From Synechococcus sp. M16.1 (GTDB taxonomy: Bacteria; Cyanobacteriota; Cyanobacteriia; PCC-6307; Cyanobiaceae), in the NCBI RefSeq assembly GCF_014279895.1, contig NZ_CP047954.1, positions 1,860,001 to 1,924,000 on the forward strand: a stretch of DNA of 64,000 nucleotides, in the 5' to 3' direction. Below are positions 1-7,998 of the stretch, one piece after another. Position 1 is the stretch's first letter. Each line of letters opens with the position of its first letter. Position numbers and translations under genes: made by a program. The notes beneath the pieces were generated by a model, which was not told where the DNA came from, did no database searches, and worked only from the letters and a program-made list of their open reading frames with translations.

Positions 1-1226
1 GCGGGAGACACATGAACCCACGGCGAAAAACTATCGGGCACGAGGGCCGAAAGGCTGCGATGGGGATTCGCCACCAAGGTGAGCGTTAAGCCAAGCGCCA
101 AGGCACCAAACCAACAGCGACGAATCCAAGGCATGGCCCAAACCGATGCATGGCGCTGCCACCAGAGGACTGAGCCCAAATAAAGACCAGGAACCAGGGC
201 CAGCACATAGCGAAGCGTCACAGACAGTGCCGAGCGCCCTTGCGACACCAGCGCGATGAAGAGGGGAACAGCCACCAACAAAGCTGCATCGACCGACAAC
301 AACGGGATCAACAGCAGAGGAAGACTGAGGGCCAGCAGGAAACCAAGTGTTGCGCCAGGGGGAGAAACGATCGCCTGCAGAACCGACAGTGGATGCCGCA
401 ACATTGCAAGCAGTACCGAGAGGGTGCCGCCCGAAACGTCATCCACCAAATGACCAAACTTTTCCTGGAGAAAGCGATCGGACAACGATGAATCAACCGC
501 TGGCTGGATCCATCCGGTAACCAGCAAGACCCAGAAAAATGACACCGCCATCAAGCCGACACCCTTCCAACGGGCGGCCGGCTTACGAACCAAAGCCCAA
601 AGCCCCAAGGAGAACAACACCAGCCCGCTGTCTTCCCGAACCAGCAACAACATCACTGCCGCAAAAACGAGCTGACGGTTGCGCTGCTCCAAGAGCGCCT
701 CCACCACGAGGAATCCCAGCAGAGGAAACCAGATCAGATCGTGAAAGTTCTCAAGGGCTGGGCCAATCACAGCACCACTGAAGTAATAAGCGGCGGTGAT
801 ACGGATCGCCAGCGACTCCGGCAGACGCTTGGCAGCAATCCTCCAAAGCACCAAGCCTGCTGCCGTCAACAGCGAAACCTGCACCAATGGGAGCGCCCAG
901 CTACCGAGCAGAAGCACCAGAGGTGCAATCAGCAGCGTGAGGAAATTGGCATGCTGGCCGAGGTGGAGGTAACTCACCGACGGCAGTTCACCGCCGACTT
1001 TTACAGCGGCGGACAGCACCGATGACAAACTGCTTTCAAAAGGACGCCCCTGAACCGTTGACCAGAGCTCTTGCAGGAAGAGGGCCTGGTCATAGGTGGC
1101 ACTAAGGGTCTCAAGCCGCCAGACCTGAATGCTCAAACATGCCAAAAAAAAACCAGCCGCCAGGATCACCACCGGAGCTGGCATTGGACCTCGGGATGGG
1201 GCAGCAGATGCACTGGGATCGCTCAT
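1..1226 (-). CDS. DUF2079 family membrane protein (partial, runs off left edge)
   Basis: Reading the minus strand from ATG at 1226 gives an open frame of about 408 codons with no stop before base 1, so the 3' end is outside the window. The N-terminus is a short polar stretch followed by a membrane helix. Then comes a YDQALFLQELW segment and, about 35 residues on, LGQHANFLTLL, which resemble the DUF2079 family (fxxxxYDQAlwn, then H-x-xxxxLLiaP). Many hydrophobic segments follow. DUF2079 proteins are polytopic membrane proteins of unknown function, distantly like GT-C glycosyltransferases. The gene starts 27 bases after the stop of the upstream membrane-protein gene on the same strand, so the two probably share a transcript. 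Confidence 0.75.
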   Translation of the reverse strand, partial: MSDPSASAAPSRGPMPAPVVILAAGFFLACLSIQVWRLETLSATYDQALFLQELWSTVQGRPFESSLSSVLSAAVKVGGELPSVSYLHLGQHANFLTLLIAPLVLLLGSWALPLVQVSLLTAAGLVLWRIAAKRLPESLAIRITAAYYFSGAVIGPALENFHDLIWFPLLGFLVVEALLEQRNRQLVFAAVMLLLVREDSGLVLFSLGLWALVRKPAARWKGVGLMAVSFFWVLLVTGWIQPAVDSSLSDRFLQEKFGHLVDDVSGGTLSVLLAMLRHPLSVLQAIVSPPGATLGFLLALSLPLLLIPLLSVDAALLVAVPLFIALVSQGRSALSVTLRYVLALVPGLYLGSVLWWQRHASVWAMPWIRRCWFGALALGLTLTLVANPHRSLSALVPDSFSPWVHVSP

Positions 1227-1253
1227 GCAAACCTGACGTCCAATGGATGAAGG

Positions 1254-2216
1254 TTAAGGATCCTCGGCAACGCAATCAGGAGCTTGAGGCTCCACAGAAC
1301 CCAGCAAGACGCGCGTCCGTAGAAGCGAGAGGAGGAGCGAGGCGTAAAGCACCAACTCACCCCACTCCTGATCCCGATTGAGAATCACATGGGAGAAGGT
1401 GCGTGTGGCAATGCAAAACGCCAGTGCAGAAACGGCCATGAACAACGGCCAGCTGTAGACAGCGGGAGTGAGGGACCGGGACACGGCCGCCATCGATTCA
1501 GAACAGTTTGTTGTGAGCGCGCGCATCCAGCGAGGCGCGAGAACCACAACAGCCAAAACCCCAAGGGTCGCCAGGAAGGTGCCCAGATCCAGTCGATCCT
1601 GAAACCAACCGATGTTGTGCAGGGTCGTCTCGTTCTGCGCGTTGATCTCGTTCAACAAGGGTGGGGTCTGCCAACTAAAGATGACCTGCCCCCAGGCGAG
1701 CTCCTCCATCAAAATTAGGGCCAGGCATGTTGCGCCGAACTTGAACAGGCGCCCGGGTCGGCGCTCCTCAAGACGCGCATTCAAATCGTCGCCGATCAAC
1801 CAGGCCGTCCGGGTGGCGAGCAGCAATACAAGCACTTGGCTCCACTCCACCAAGCCGCCCTCACCAAACACCAGCTGTTTGTAGGCATCACGGTCCGGCG
1901 CGCCTGTCTTCAATCCCACAACCAGCACAAGCACAAGTGCCAGCAGTCCCCATACAGCGCTGGTACGGCCTTGATGGGCTAAGGGATCAGCAACCGACAG
2001 CAACCGCAACAGCCCTTGGGAACGGGTGGCCCAAACCGCCAACGCCGTGGTCACACCAGCCAAGACACCCCAACCGAGATCAGGTTGGGAACCGCCAAAG
2101 GCAGACATCACCAGCTGCACGGCCATCGTCAACAGAGACGCAGCCGCAACCACCACGAACACAACGGCGATGGCAGTCTTGAGGGCACGACCCCGTGTGT
2201 AGATCACAGCCACCAA
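1254..2216 (-). CDS. Polytopic membrane protein of unknown function
   Basis: The product is 320 residues from a TTG start (a GTG follows directly, so the exact start is uncertain). I count about eight hydrophobic segments. Conserved-looking polar residues lie in or next to membrane segments: E124, MEELAWGQ at 170-177, NAQNETTLHN at 192-201, and EWGE at 284-287. EExxWGQ followed by QNExxLHN looks like a motif of a widespread unnamed bacterial membrane family, but I cannot assign a function. It lies upstream of the DUF2079 gene on the same strand and diverges from the membrane protein beginning at 2301. That neighbour has a comparable pattern of acidic and His residues in membrane segments. Confidence 0.7.
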   Translation of the reverse strand: MVAVIYTRGRALKTAIAVVFVVVAAASLLTMAVQLVMSAFGGSQPDLGWGVLAGVTTALAVWATRSQGLLRLLSVADPLAHQGRTSAVWGLLALVLVLVVGLKTGAPDRDAYKQLVFGEGGLVEWSQVLVLLLATRTAWLIGDDLNARLEERRPGRLFKFGATCLALILMEELAWGQVIFSWQTPPLLNEINAQNETTLHNIGWFQDRLDLGTFLATLGVLAVVVLAPRWMRALTTNCSESMAAVSRSLTPAVYSWPLFMAVSALAFCIATRTFSHVILNRDQEWGELVLYASLLLSLLRTRVLLGSVEPQAPDCVAEDP

Positions 2217-2300
2217 CCCATCCCTTGCGCTAAGCGCAGGTTAAGCAAAGGTTTAGAACCGAACCCTGAGACCGGGGTTCACCCTCCGCACAAGCCAACC

Positions 2301-3041
2301 GTGATTCAGCAACCCAATGCAGCGGATCCAGGCCAGATCGGAATCATTCCGCTGACGCCACGATCGATCCGAAAGCTGCTGATGGCCATCACCGCAGGGC
2401 TCTTGCTGGCCCACAGCGTCGTGCAAGTGGGCATTTACGGCTTCGGGACGGAGAAGCATTGGCTGGACAGCCTCAACATGGACCGCGAACTCAACCTGCC
2501 CACCCTGTTCAGCAGCGCGCTGTTGCTGATGGCGGCCCTGTTGATGCAGCGGCTGGGGCAGAGCAGCGATCGCATCGCTGCTCAGGACTGGCGCTTGCTG
2601 TCGAAGATTTTCATCTTTCTGGCGCTCGATGAAGCCCTGCAGATCCACGAGATCCTGATCATTCCTGGGTTAAGGCACCAGGTGCACCCAGCCCTGGCAT
2701 CCACCTGGGTGGTTCCCTATGCCGCCCTTGCCATGGTTCTGCTGTGGCGCTTTCGCCGCTTCCTCGGCTCAATCTCCCGAGCAACGGCATCACGGTTGCT
2801 GCGAGCAGGGGCCGTCTACATCGGCGGTGCCATCGGCATGGAGATGATCGGCAGCTTTGCCGTTCGATCAAGCCTGATCCGCCTGCATAGTCCCTGGTAC
2901 GGCGCCATCACAGGCATGGAGGAAGCGCTGGAGCTGGTTGGCATCATTCTTCTCATCGATGCACTGCTGCGAGCGCTGCTCGATCAACGCAACAGCCTTG
3001 ATCTCACCTTGCGTTTGAGCACGGATGCAAACGATAACTGA
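2301..3041 (+). CDS. Polytopic membrane protein with LDEx4HE and EEx5GI motifs
   Basis: The GTG at 2301 gives 246 residues; ATG at 2382 (219 residues) is the alternative. The open frame extends upstream to 2016, but that part overlaps the divergent gene and has a low-complexity, non-coding-like composition. The protein has about six hydrophobic segments. LDEALQIHE lies at 109-117, GMEMIG at 179-184 and EEALELVGI at 207-215. The first and last motifs match with identical internal spacing in the protein at 45671-46300, so the two are probably distant paralogues. Function is unknown. Its 3' end faces psbD, and the hairpin between them reads as a terminator for psbD. Confidence 0.7.
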   Translation: MIQQPNAADPGQIGIIPLTPRSIRKLLMAITAGLLLAHSVVQVGIYGFGTEKHWLDSLNMDRELNLPTLFSSALLLMAALLMQRLGQSSDRIAAQDWRLLSKIFIFLALDEALQIHEILIIPGLRHQVHPALASTWVVPYAALAMVLLWRFRRFLGSISRATASRLLRAGAVYIGGAIGMEMIGSFAVRSSLIRLHSPWYGAITGMEEALELVGIILLIDALLRALLDQRNSLDLTLRLSTDANDN

Positions 3042-3069
3042 ACAAAAAAAACCGCCCGGTTGGGCGGTT
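3042..3069 (-). terminator. Rho-independent terminator of psbD
   Basis: Bases 3050-3057 (AACCGCCC) pair perfectly with 3062-3069 (GGGCGGTT) around a 4-base loop. The A-run at 3044-3051 becomes a U-tract after the stem on minus-strand transcripts. It sits 22 bases past the psbD stop. A terminator here means psbD is not co-transcribed with a downstream psbC. Confidence 0.85.
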
Positions 3070-3091
3070 GAGGGAACAATCGGCTTTGCGA

Positions 3092-4147
3092 TCAGAGGGC
3101 GTTACCGCGGGGCAGAACCTCTTCAGGGAAGACGAAGTTTTCGTGCGGCTGGTCAGCCGGTGCCATCCAGGCACGCAGACCTTCATTCAGAAGGATGTTC
3201 TTGGTGTAGAAGGTCTCAAATTCGGGATCTTCTGCAGCGCGGATTTCCTGTGACACGAAGTCATAGGCGCGCAGGTTGAGGGCCAGGCCGATGATGCCGA
3301 TGGAGCTGGTCCACAGGCCCATCACAGGCACGAACAGCATGAAGAAGTGCAGCCAGCGCTTGTTGGAGAAGGCGATACCGAAGATCTGACTCCAGAAGCG
3401 GTTGGCGGTGACCATGGAATAGGTCTCTTCTTCCTGAGTGGGCTCGAACGCCTTGAAGGTGTTGGCCTGCTCACCGTCCTCAAACAGGGTGTTTTCCACG
3501 GTGGCGCCGTGAATGGCGCAGAGGAGTGCACCGCCGAGGATGCCGGCGACACCCATCATGTGGAAGGGGTTCAGGGTCCAGTTGTGGAAGCCCTGGAGGA
3601 AGAGAAGGAAGCGGAAGATCGCAGCCACACCGAAGGATGGCGCGAAGAACCAGCTGCTCTGGCCGAGGGGGTACATCAGGAAGACGCTGACGAACACCGC
3701 AATCGGACCGGAGAAGGCGATGGCGTTGTAGGGGCGGATGCCGACCAGACGAGCGATCTCGAACTGACGGAGCATGAAACCGATCAGTGCGAAGGCGCCG
3801 TGCAGGGCCACGAAGGCCCAGAGGCCGCCGAGCTGACACCAGCGAACGAAGTCGCCCTGGGCTTCAGGGCCCCAGAGCAGCAGCAGGCTGTGACCCATCG
3901 CATCAGCGGGGGTGGACACAGCAGCGGTCAGGAAGTTGCAACCTTCCAGGTACGAGGAGGCAATGCCGTGGGTGTACCAGGAGGTAACAAAGGTGGTGCC
4001 TGTCAGCCAGCCACCGATGGCCAGGTAGGCCGTTGGGAGAAGAAGGATGCCGGACCAGCCGACAAAAACGAAGCGGTCGCGCTTGAGCCAGTCATCGAGG
4101 ACGTCAAACCATCCCCGCTGTGGCGCGCGTCCTACAGCGATCGTCAT
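3092..4147 (-). CDS. psbD: Photosystem II D2 protein (solitary copy)
   Basis: The protein is 351 residues, the usual D2 length. It starts [20 protein letters not shown] and contains the typical five-helix D1/D2 fold with the [31 protein letters not shown] and [15 protein letters not shown] segments. D2 binds P680 chlorophyll, pheophytin and the QA plastoquinone and acts in the thylakoid PSII core. In cyanobacteria one psbD copy normally overlaps psbC. Here no psbC follows: the stop is trailed by a terminator and a convergent gene. This is therefore most likely the second, stand-alone psbD copy, which in other cyanobacteria is light induced. No clear promoter or paired HLR1 site was recognised upstream. 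Confidence 0.97.
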   Translation of the reverse strand: MTIAVGRAPQRGWFDVLDDWLKRDRFVFVGWSGILLLPTAYLAIGGWLTGTTFVTSWYTHGIASSYLEGCNFLTAAVSTPADAMGHSLLLLWGPEAQGDFVRWCQLGGLWAFVALHGAFALIGFMLRQFEIARLVGIRPYNAIAFSGPIAVFVSVFLMYPLGQSSWFFAPSFGVAAIFRFLLFLQGFHNWTLNPFHMMGVAGILGGALLCAIHGATVENTLFEDGEQANTFKAFEPTQEEETYSMVTANRFWSQIFGIAFSNKRWLHFFMLFVPVMGLWTSSIGIIGLALNLRAYDFVSQEIRAAEDPEFETFYTKNILLNEGLRAWMAPADQPHENFVFPEEVLPRGNAL

Positions 4148-4311
4148 GAGAGGTGCTTCATGATCCGTTACACGGCCGAGCCTAGGGGGTGATCACCGAA
4201 ATGGGGCGGCTCCCCGCACCCTTTTCGAGGGGATGAGTAGAAATGCGCATTTTTGGACCGACGGGATGCCGGTCCCTCCGCGAAGATGACGCATCGCTTC
4301 TTTCCAACGCT

Positions 4312-4575
4312 GTGTACGTCATCGAACTGGCCCTGCGCATGAGTCCTGTCCCGGTGTCTGTTCAGCGCAAGGAGCATGCAGATGCCGATGCGCTGTATCA
4401 GCAGATTCGCCAGGCCCTCGAGAACGGCCAACCGCGGCTGCTGGAGCTCACCTGCGAGAAAGTGGAAGGCAAGAAAGTAACGCTGCTGGTCAGTGAGGTT
4501 CTCGCCGTTCAGCTTTATGAGAAAGCTGCGGCAGCGGGTGGCAGCAAGCGTCCCGGCTTTTCCTTTGATTCCTGA
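4312..4575 (+). CDS. UPF0367 family protein
   Basis: From GTG at 4312 the product is 87 residues and begins with an [20 protein letters not shown]-type sequence, followed by [27 protein letters not shown] and SKRPGFSFD. This matches the short UPF0367 family of cyanobacteria in length and sequence. An in-frame ATG at 4243 would add 23 residues that do not look like the family, so GTG is preferred. The function is unknown. The gene diverges from psbD, and its stop overlaps the start of the downstream ABC ATPase, suggesting coupled translation. Confidence 0.85.
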   Translation: MYVIELALRMSPVPVSVQRKEHADADALYQQIRQALENGQPRLLELTCEKVEGKKVTLLVSEVLAVQLYEKAAAAGGSKRPGFSFDS

Positions 4576-5254
4576 CACCTCAACCGCCGAACTGAGCGTT
4601 GAGGCCGTCAGCCACCGCTGGCCGAACGGCCAGCAGGCCCTCAACCGTTGCAGCCTGGTCATTCCTGGCCCAGGCCTGTGGATGCTGGTGGGCAGCAACG
4701 GCAGCGGCAAAAGCACCCTGTTCCGCCTGATTTCAGGACTGCTCGAACCCCAGAGCGGACGCATCGCCTGCCGCAGCAAAACGGCCCTGGTGTTTCAAAA
4801 CCCAGACCATCAGCTGCTGCTCCCCAGTTGCGGCAGCGATCTGATGCTGGGCATGGACCCTGAAGGGCCCCAGCAGCACCGCCTAAGCACCGTGCACGGC
4901 CTGCTGAGCCAGCTTGGCCTCGCCCAACTGGAGAAGCGGCCGATTCACAGCCTCAGCGGCGGCCAGAAACAACGCCTGGCCATTGCCGGAGCCCTGGCCA
5001 GTGACGCCGGGCTCCTGCTGCTCGATGAACCGACCGCCCTGCTCGATCCCAGCAGCCAAGCAACCGTGCTGACCACGGTGCAACGGCTTTGCAACGACCC
5101 CGTGAAGCCGATCACGGCGCTGTGGATCACCCACAGGCTTGGGGAATTGGCCTTCGCCGATGGTGCCGCTCGCATGCAAGACGGTCGGATTGGACCATGG
5201 ACCCGAGGGCCAGAACTGCAACGGCGCTTGCAGGGGGGCATATTCGAGGGGTAA
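4565..5254 (+). CDS. ABC transporter ATP-binding protein, ECF/cobalt type
   Basis: From TTG at 4565 the protein is 229 residues. Walker A GSNGSGKS is at 43-50, Q-loop FQNPDHQ at 78-84, signature LSGGQ at 130-134 and Walker B/DEPTA at 151-158, with a WITHR H-loop near 190. The FQNPDHQL form of the Q-loop is typical of CbiO/EcfA ATPases of vitamin and metal uptake ECF systems. No EcfT or substrate-binding S component is nearby, so the partner is unknown. An ATG at 4493 would add 24 residues that merely re-read the end of the UPF0367 gene, so the overlapping TTG was chosen. A tRNA gene follows 16 bases after the stop. Confidence 0.85.
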   Translation: MIPDTSTAELSVEAVSHRWPNGQQALNRCSLVIPGPGLWMLVGSNGSGKSTLFRLISGLLEPQSGRIACRSKTALVFQNPDHQLLLPSCGSDLMLGMDPEGPQQHRLSTVHGLLSQLGLAQLEKRPIHSLSGGQKQRLAIAGALASDAGLLLLDEPTALLDPSSQATVLTTVQRLCNDPVKPITALWITHRLGELAFADGAARMQDGRIGPWTRGPELQRRLQGGIFEG

Positions 5255-5270
5255 GTTCTTCGGGTCTCAT

Positions 5271-5342
5271 TCCTCGGTAGCTCAGCGGTAGAGCGGTCGA
5301 CTGTTAATCGATTGGTCGCAGGTTCGAATCCCGCCCGGGGAG
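5271..5342 (+). tRNA. trnN: tRNA-Asn (GTT anticodon)
   Basis: The 72-base sequence folds as a cloverleaf. Acceptor TCCTCGG pairs with CCGGGGA with one T-G pair. The D arm carries TAGCTCAGCGGTAGAGC, the anticodon loop reads CTGTTAA with GTT at 5303-5305, and the T arm carries GGTTCGAATCC. The discriminator base is G and no CCA is encoded. Confidence 0.97.
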
Positions 5343-5347
5343 CTTTA

Positions 5348-5376
5348 AAGCCACAGCTCACGCTGTGGCTTTTTTA
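5348..5376 (+). terminator. Rho-independent terminator after tRNA-Asn
   Basis: AAGCCACAGC (5348-5357) and GCTGTGGCTT (5362-5371) form a 10-bp perfect stem with a TCAC loop, followed by a run of T to 5376. Confidence 0.92.
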
Positions 5377-5624
5377 TTGACGAACAGAGGAATTTCGTGA
5401 CGGGTGATTGCTCGAAGCGGAAGACTTCCTAAACAGCCACCGGCGAAAGACAAGCAAAAAAACCTCCAAATCGCTGATCCTGCAAGCAATCTGCGACAAC
5501 TAAGCCCCTAAGGGTCTCTTTGCTGAAAATCTGCAGACAGTTGAAAAGCTTGAGAGAATCCGTTCAGCGTTAATCCCGACAGACAAGCGCTCGTTATTTC
5601 GCCAGCCGAATTGCCGCCGAACCC
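5377..5624. other. Intergenic region upstream of rpaA
   Basis: This 248-base stretch is the longest gene-free piece in the window. It is less GC-rich than the surrounding genes and contains an A7 run near 5456-5462. I found no convincing open frame, tRNA or terminator. It presumably holds the rpaA promoter and leader, but I could not place a -10/-35 pair with confidence. Confidence 0.5.
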
Positions 5625-6413
5625 ATGAAGCCCTGCATCCTGCTAATCGAAGATGACCAGGACATGCGCGACCTGGTGAGTGGCCATTTGGAGCACAGCG
5701 GCTTCGATGTGCAGCGCGCCGACGATGGGATCAAAGGTCAGGCCCTCGCATTGCAGTACACCCCGGATCTGATCCTGCTGGATCTGATGCTGCCCAAAGT
5801 GGATGGCCTCACCCTGTGTCAGCGCCTACGGCGCGACGACCGCACCGCTGGGATTCCGATCCTGATGCTCACGGCTCTCGGCGGCACCAAAGACAAGGTG
5901 AGCGGTTTCAATTCCGGAGCCGACGATTACCTGACCAAACCCTTCGACCTGGAGGAACTTCAGGTGAGGGTCAAAGCCCTGCTGCGTCGCAGTGACCGAG
6001 CTCCTGTTGGAACCAGCAACCAAAACGAGATCCTCAGCTACGGGCCTCTCACCCTGGTGCCCGAGCGCTTTGAAGCGATCTGGTTTGATCAACCCGTGCG
6101 GCTCACGCACCTGGAGTTCAAACTGCTCCATTGCCTGCTGCAGCGTCACGGGCAGACCGTGGCCCCCTCGTTGATCCTCAAGGAAGTGTGGGGCTACGAG
6201 CCCGATGACGACATCGAGACCATTCGCGTGCACGTCAGACACCTCCGCACCAAGCTGGAACCCGATCCCCGCAAGCCACGCTTCATCAAGACGGTGTACG
6301 GAGCGGGCTATTGCCTGGAACTGCCCACCAGCGCCCAGATGGATGGCCTTGAGGACGTGGTGGCCATGGCCAGGGAAGAGCGCAAACAGCAAGGCGATCG
6401 AGCCACGGCCTGA
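5625..6413 (+). CDS. rpaA: Response regulator RpaA (OmpR type)
   Basis: The protein is 262 residues. The receiver domain has acidic D10/D11, phospho-acceptor D53 in [13 protein letters not shown] and K105 in DYLTKPF. A winged-helix domain follows, with [70 protein letters not shown] (about 136-231). These long stretches are characteristic of RpaA rather than other OmpR regulators. RpaA is the main output regulator downstream of the KaiABC clock and SasA/CikA, and controls day/night transcription and phycobilisome association. It has its own upstream region and converges on holB, whose 3' end lies 14 bases away. Confidence 0.93.
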   Translation: MKPCILLIEDDQDMRDLVSGHLEHSGFDVQRADDGIKGQALALQYTPDLILLDLMLPKVDGLTLCQRLRRDDRTAGIPILMLTALGGTKDKVSGFNSGADDYLTKPFDLEELQVRVKALLRRSDRAPVGTSNQNEILSYGPLTLVPERFEAIWFDQPVRLTHLEFKLLHCLLQRHGQTVAPSLILKEVWGYEPDDDIETIRVHVRHLRTKLEPDPRKPRFIKTVYGAGYCLELPTSAQMDGLEDVVAMAREERKQQGDRATA

Positions 6414-6427
6414 TCGCCTTCGTGCAC

Positions 6428-7372
6428 CTAGGAGACGGATGGCGTGAGGTCCAGCAGCGCCACCTCCCAGGCCAATCGCGGCTGAACGAACGAAAGCAGC
6501 TGGCCGCGCAGCGTGTCCAAGCGCTTGAGACTTGAGGCGGAACTGCCGGAGCGCCAAAGCCGGTGCTGCCACCAGCCAATCAACCAGAGCTGCTGCTCGC
6601 CATCGAGGGCTTCGCAGAGATCGCGTGCCAATGCCAGCGCCTCCATGGGAGTAGCGGGAAACGAATCGAGGCGCTGAACCAACGCCTCGGGCAGACCAGC
6701 CAGGCTGCGGCGATGGTCGATCAGAGCGCCTGGAGACCCGGCAGCCAGGGCCAGAAGTTCCGGGGCATCCTGAGCTGAGGCGCCGGTGCGCTCGAGCACC
6801 TGGGCCATGGCCTCGGGGTTGAGCCGAAGGAAGCGGATCAACTGACAGCGGGAGCGAATTGTGCTGAGCAACCGCTCGGGGGCTGAGGTCAACAGAATCA
6901 GCACCCCATGGCCGGGTTCCTCCAGCGTTTTCAACAGGGCATTGGCCGCAGCTTCCGCCATCGCCTCAGCAGCCTCAATCACAACCATGCCGCGCTTCGC
7001 CTCCACTGGCTGCCGGGCCAGACAGCGTCCGATGTCGCGGATCTGCTCCAAGCGCAACTGGGGCGGAGTGCGGCGGCTGAGCCCCGCCTCCTCGGCTTCG
7101 GCGCGGGTCAGCAAACGGCCCTGATGCTGATAGGTGGGCTCCACCCAGAGCAGGTCGGGGTGATTGCGTTCCAGCAGGCGTCGGCGTTCCCGGGCCGAGG
7201 GCTGACCATCGGCCAGCAGTCCCTCCAGAAAACGCACCGCCGCCAACTGGCGTCCCACCCCTTCAGGGCCGGCAAAGAGATAGGCCGGGGCAACACGGCC
7301 CTGGGCCAGGGCCGCCGAAAGCAGATCAACAGCGAGGGGCTGGCCGATCAGATCCCCAAACAGAGCGCTCAA
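6428..7372 (-). CDS. holB: DNA polymerase III delta' subunit (clamp loader)
   Basis: From TTG at 7372 the protein is 314 residues. It begins SALFGDLIGQPLAVDLLSAAL and contains LFAGPEGVGRQ (P-loop region), ANALLKTLEEPG and the SRC motif in TIRSRCQLIRF, all typical of the delta'/gamma clamp-loader family. The open frame extends upstream to 7711, but that part re-reads tmk. The TTG overlaps the tmk TGA as TTGA, which supports this start. It is the last gene of a copper ATPase-tmk-holB operon. A tmk-holB pair is common in bacteria; the ATPase in front is unusual. Confidence 0.88.
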   Translation of the reverse strand: MSALFGDLIGQPLAVDLLSAALAQGRVAPAYLFAGPEGVGRQLAAVRFLEGLLADGQPSARERRRLLERNHPDLLWVEPTYQHQGRLLTRAEAEEAGLSRRTPPQLRLEQIRDIGRCLARQPVEAKRGMVVIEAAEAMAEAAANALLKTLEEPGHGVLILLTSAPERLLSTIRSRCQLIRFLRLNPEAMAQVLERTGASAQDAPELLALAAGSPGALIDHRRSLAGLPEALVQRLDSFPATPMEALALARDLCEALDGEQQLWLIGWWQHRLWRSGSSASSLKRLDTLRGQLLSFVQPRLAWEVALLDLTPSVS

Positions 7373-7998
7373 GCCAGATGCTCCTGAAGCTGACGTTCCA
7401 GAGCAGCACGAACGGCGCTGGCTGACTGATCTGCAGCGACGGCGCACCAGGAGCGCTGCTGGGCCAACTCGACAAAACCCTGTGCAACCCGCTCCAGGAA
7501 TGCAGCTCCCTCGGCTTCGATGCGGTCCTCTTTGTCCCCGAGACGGCGCCGCAGGCTCTCTTGAACGGAAAGGCGCAGCCAAAGGGTGAGATCGGGCTGC
7601 AGCCCCGTGGTGGCGATCTGTTCGAGCCGCTGAATCAAGTCCTGATCCAACCCACGGCCATAGCCTTGATAGGCAAGGGTCGATCCCGAGAAACGATCGC
7701 TGATCACCCAATCACCACGCTCCAGCGCAGGACGGATCAGCGTTTCAACATGCTGAGCCCGGTCGGCGGCATACAGCAACAGTTCAGCGGTGGGAGCTGG
7801 TGCCTCCTGATCTGCCGTGTGCAGCAGGAGTTCCCGAATCGAGCGCCCCAGGGGAGTGCCTCCCGGCTCACGGGTGCAGAGCACAGCAGCGCCCTTCGGC
7901 ATCAGACCGCTGTTGGGCAACCACTCGACCAGATGCTGGATCTGCGTGGTCTTGCCGCAGCCATCGATGCCCTCCAGAACAATGAAGCGACCGTTCAT
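7369..7998 (-). CDS. tmk: Thymidylate kinase
   Basis: The protein is 209 residues, the normal length. It contains the P-loop EGIDGCGKTTQ at about 9-19, the REPGGTPLG segment, DRFSGSTLAYQGYGRG with the DRY/DRF-type motif, and a C-terminal LID-like RRRLGDKEDRIE region. It phosphorylates dTMP to dTDP for DNA synthesis. The ATG overlaps the stop of the P-type ATPase gene as ATGA, and the stop overlaps the holB start, so translation of all three is probably coupled. Confidence 0.95.
   Translation of the reverse strand: MNGRFIVLEGIDGCGKTTQIQHLVEWLPNSGLMPKGAAVLCTREPGGTPLGRSIRELLLHTADQEAPAPTAELLLYAADRAQHVETLIRPALERGDWVISDRFSGSTLAYQGYGRGLDQDLIQRLEQIATTGLQPDLTLWLRLSVQESLRRRLGDKEDRIEAEGAAFLERVAQGFVELAQQRSWCAVAADQSASAVRAALERQLQEHLA

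Noticed and set aside
2016-2300. N-terminal extension of the membrane protein ending at 3041
   Set aside because: It overlaps the divergent gene and encodes a Gln/His/Arg-rich sequence unlike a protein N-terminus.
4167-4172. GTTACA half-site before psbD as an HLR1 element
   Set aside because: HLR1 needs two half-sites; I saw one only, on the opposite strand and within the probable leader.
3347-4192. 281-codon plus-strand frame opposite psbD
   Set aside because: Gly/Glu-rich antisense of a strongly conserved gene, with no recognisable domain.
5377-5624. Small RNA or short gene in the rpaA leader
   Set aside because: No hairpin with T-run, conserved RNA motif or plausible frame was found.
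6428-7711. Long version of holB starting at 7711
   Set aside because: The extra residues re-read tmk in another frame; the TTG overlapping the tmk stop gives a normal length.
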